Part shown: one piece after another, positions 63,861 through 64,000 of the stretch
Position numbering within the stretch: the first letter of the stretch is position 1
How the letters are laid out: every line of letters begins with the position of its first letter
DNA from: Acanthochromis polyacanthus
Taxonomy: Eukaryota; Chordata; Actinopteri; Pomacentridae
Reading direction: 5' to 3'
Length of the DNA stretch: 64,000 nt
Assembly (NCBI RefSeq): GCF_021347895.1
Contig: NC_067117.1
Location: forward strand, 36,958,067-37,022,066
Position numbers and translations under genes: made by a program
The notes under the pieces: generated by a model
What the model was told of the DNA's origin: nothing
Seen by the model: only the letters and a program-made list of their open reading frames with translations
The model's database searches: none

Positions 63861-64000
63861 ACTTGAAAATGTCTACTCCACCTAACCACCAAAACAACAT
63901 GACAATATGACAACAGTACTGAATTTACAATACAGAGATATAATAAGAAAAAGCAACAAATCCTCAGCGAATCCTCAGGATATCTTTAAGTAAAAAATGA

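Larger units (their letters stand above)
59481..63865 (+). mobile_element. Ty3/Gypsy LTR retrotransposon, full-length but decayed
   Basis: Two 215-bp LTRs (59486-59700 and 63646-63860) with TG...CA ends differ at about 8 positions by eye. A 5-bp target duplication ACTTG flanks them (59481-59485 and 63861-63865). A polypurine tract (agggggggagaag region) precedes the 3' LTR. The interior has gag, nucleocapsid, protease, reverse transcriptase, RNase H and integrase segments, with four in-frame stops and a deletion near the 3' end. Confidence 0.95.

Overview
The window looks like ray-finned fish (teleost) nuclear DNA. The evidence is a spliced synaptotagmin gene with vertebrate exon structure, a Tc1 transposon, TA-, TTAA- and 8-bp-duplication MITEs, a Ty3/Gypsy element, a LINE tail and a tRNA-derived SINE of types common in fish. 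There are no bacterial-style operons, CRISPR arrays, rRNAs or confident tRNAs.

Host genes. The terminal coding exon of a ppp1r12b-like myosin phosphatase subunit lies on + at 25433-25519, with its 3' UTR and poly(A) signal. Next to it, convergent on -, is a complete eight-coding-exon synaptotagmin-2 gene (33012-41477). As I recall, PPP1R12B and SYT2 are also neighbours in human, which supports both names. At the left edge (1-2911) is an inverted, partial, about 1% diverged second copy of the 5' half of syt2 (exons 1, 2 and 4, with exon 3 deleted). If ppp1r12b is otherwise normal, its last intron holds this copy and a giant transposon.

The giant transposon (3099-25192, about 22 kb) is the most notable item. 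It has a 6-bp target duplication (TAATAG) and terminal inverted repeats of about 1.9 kb. It carries two convergent spliced genes: a retroviral-type DDE integrase (+, 9269-12240) and a HECT E3 ubiquitin ligase (-, 12331-18429, one in-frame TGA). Four arrays are built from the palindrome ACTAGTTAACTAGT: one in each TIR and one upstream of each gene, each bordered by CCAAT/octamer-like sequence. The TIRs also hold a THAP zinc-finger first exon. In the right TIR it can splice in frame to a THAP second exon inside a 3,049-bp TIR-bounded module (21002-24050), which also contains a second integrase gene split onto opposite strands by an inversion. I do not recall a named family with this THAP + integrase + HECT + palindrome-array combination. 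Later insertions sit inside it: a hAT-type MITE, a pogo-like element, a candidate solo LTR, a poly(A) retroposon and possibly a TTAA MITE.

The rest is repeat-rich non-coding DNA: an intact-ORF Tc1 element (25963-27597), two large palindromic TTAA MITEs, Tc1-type MITEs, a fold-back MITE family near 36.1, 43.8, 52.6 and 57.6 kb, a LINE tail plus SINE (49.66-50.69 kb), a CT microsatellite (46.0 kb), two copies of a roughly 1.1-kb MITE (55.1-57.6 kb) and a decayed Ty3/Gypsy retrotransposon with both LTRs (59486-63860).
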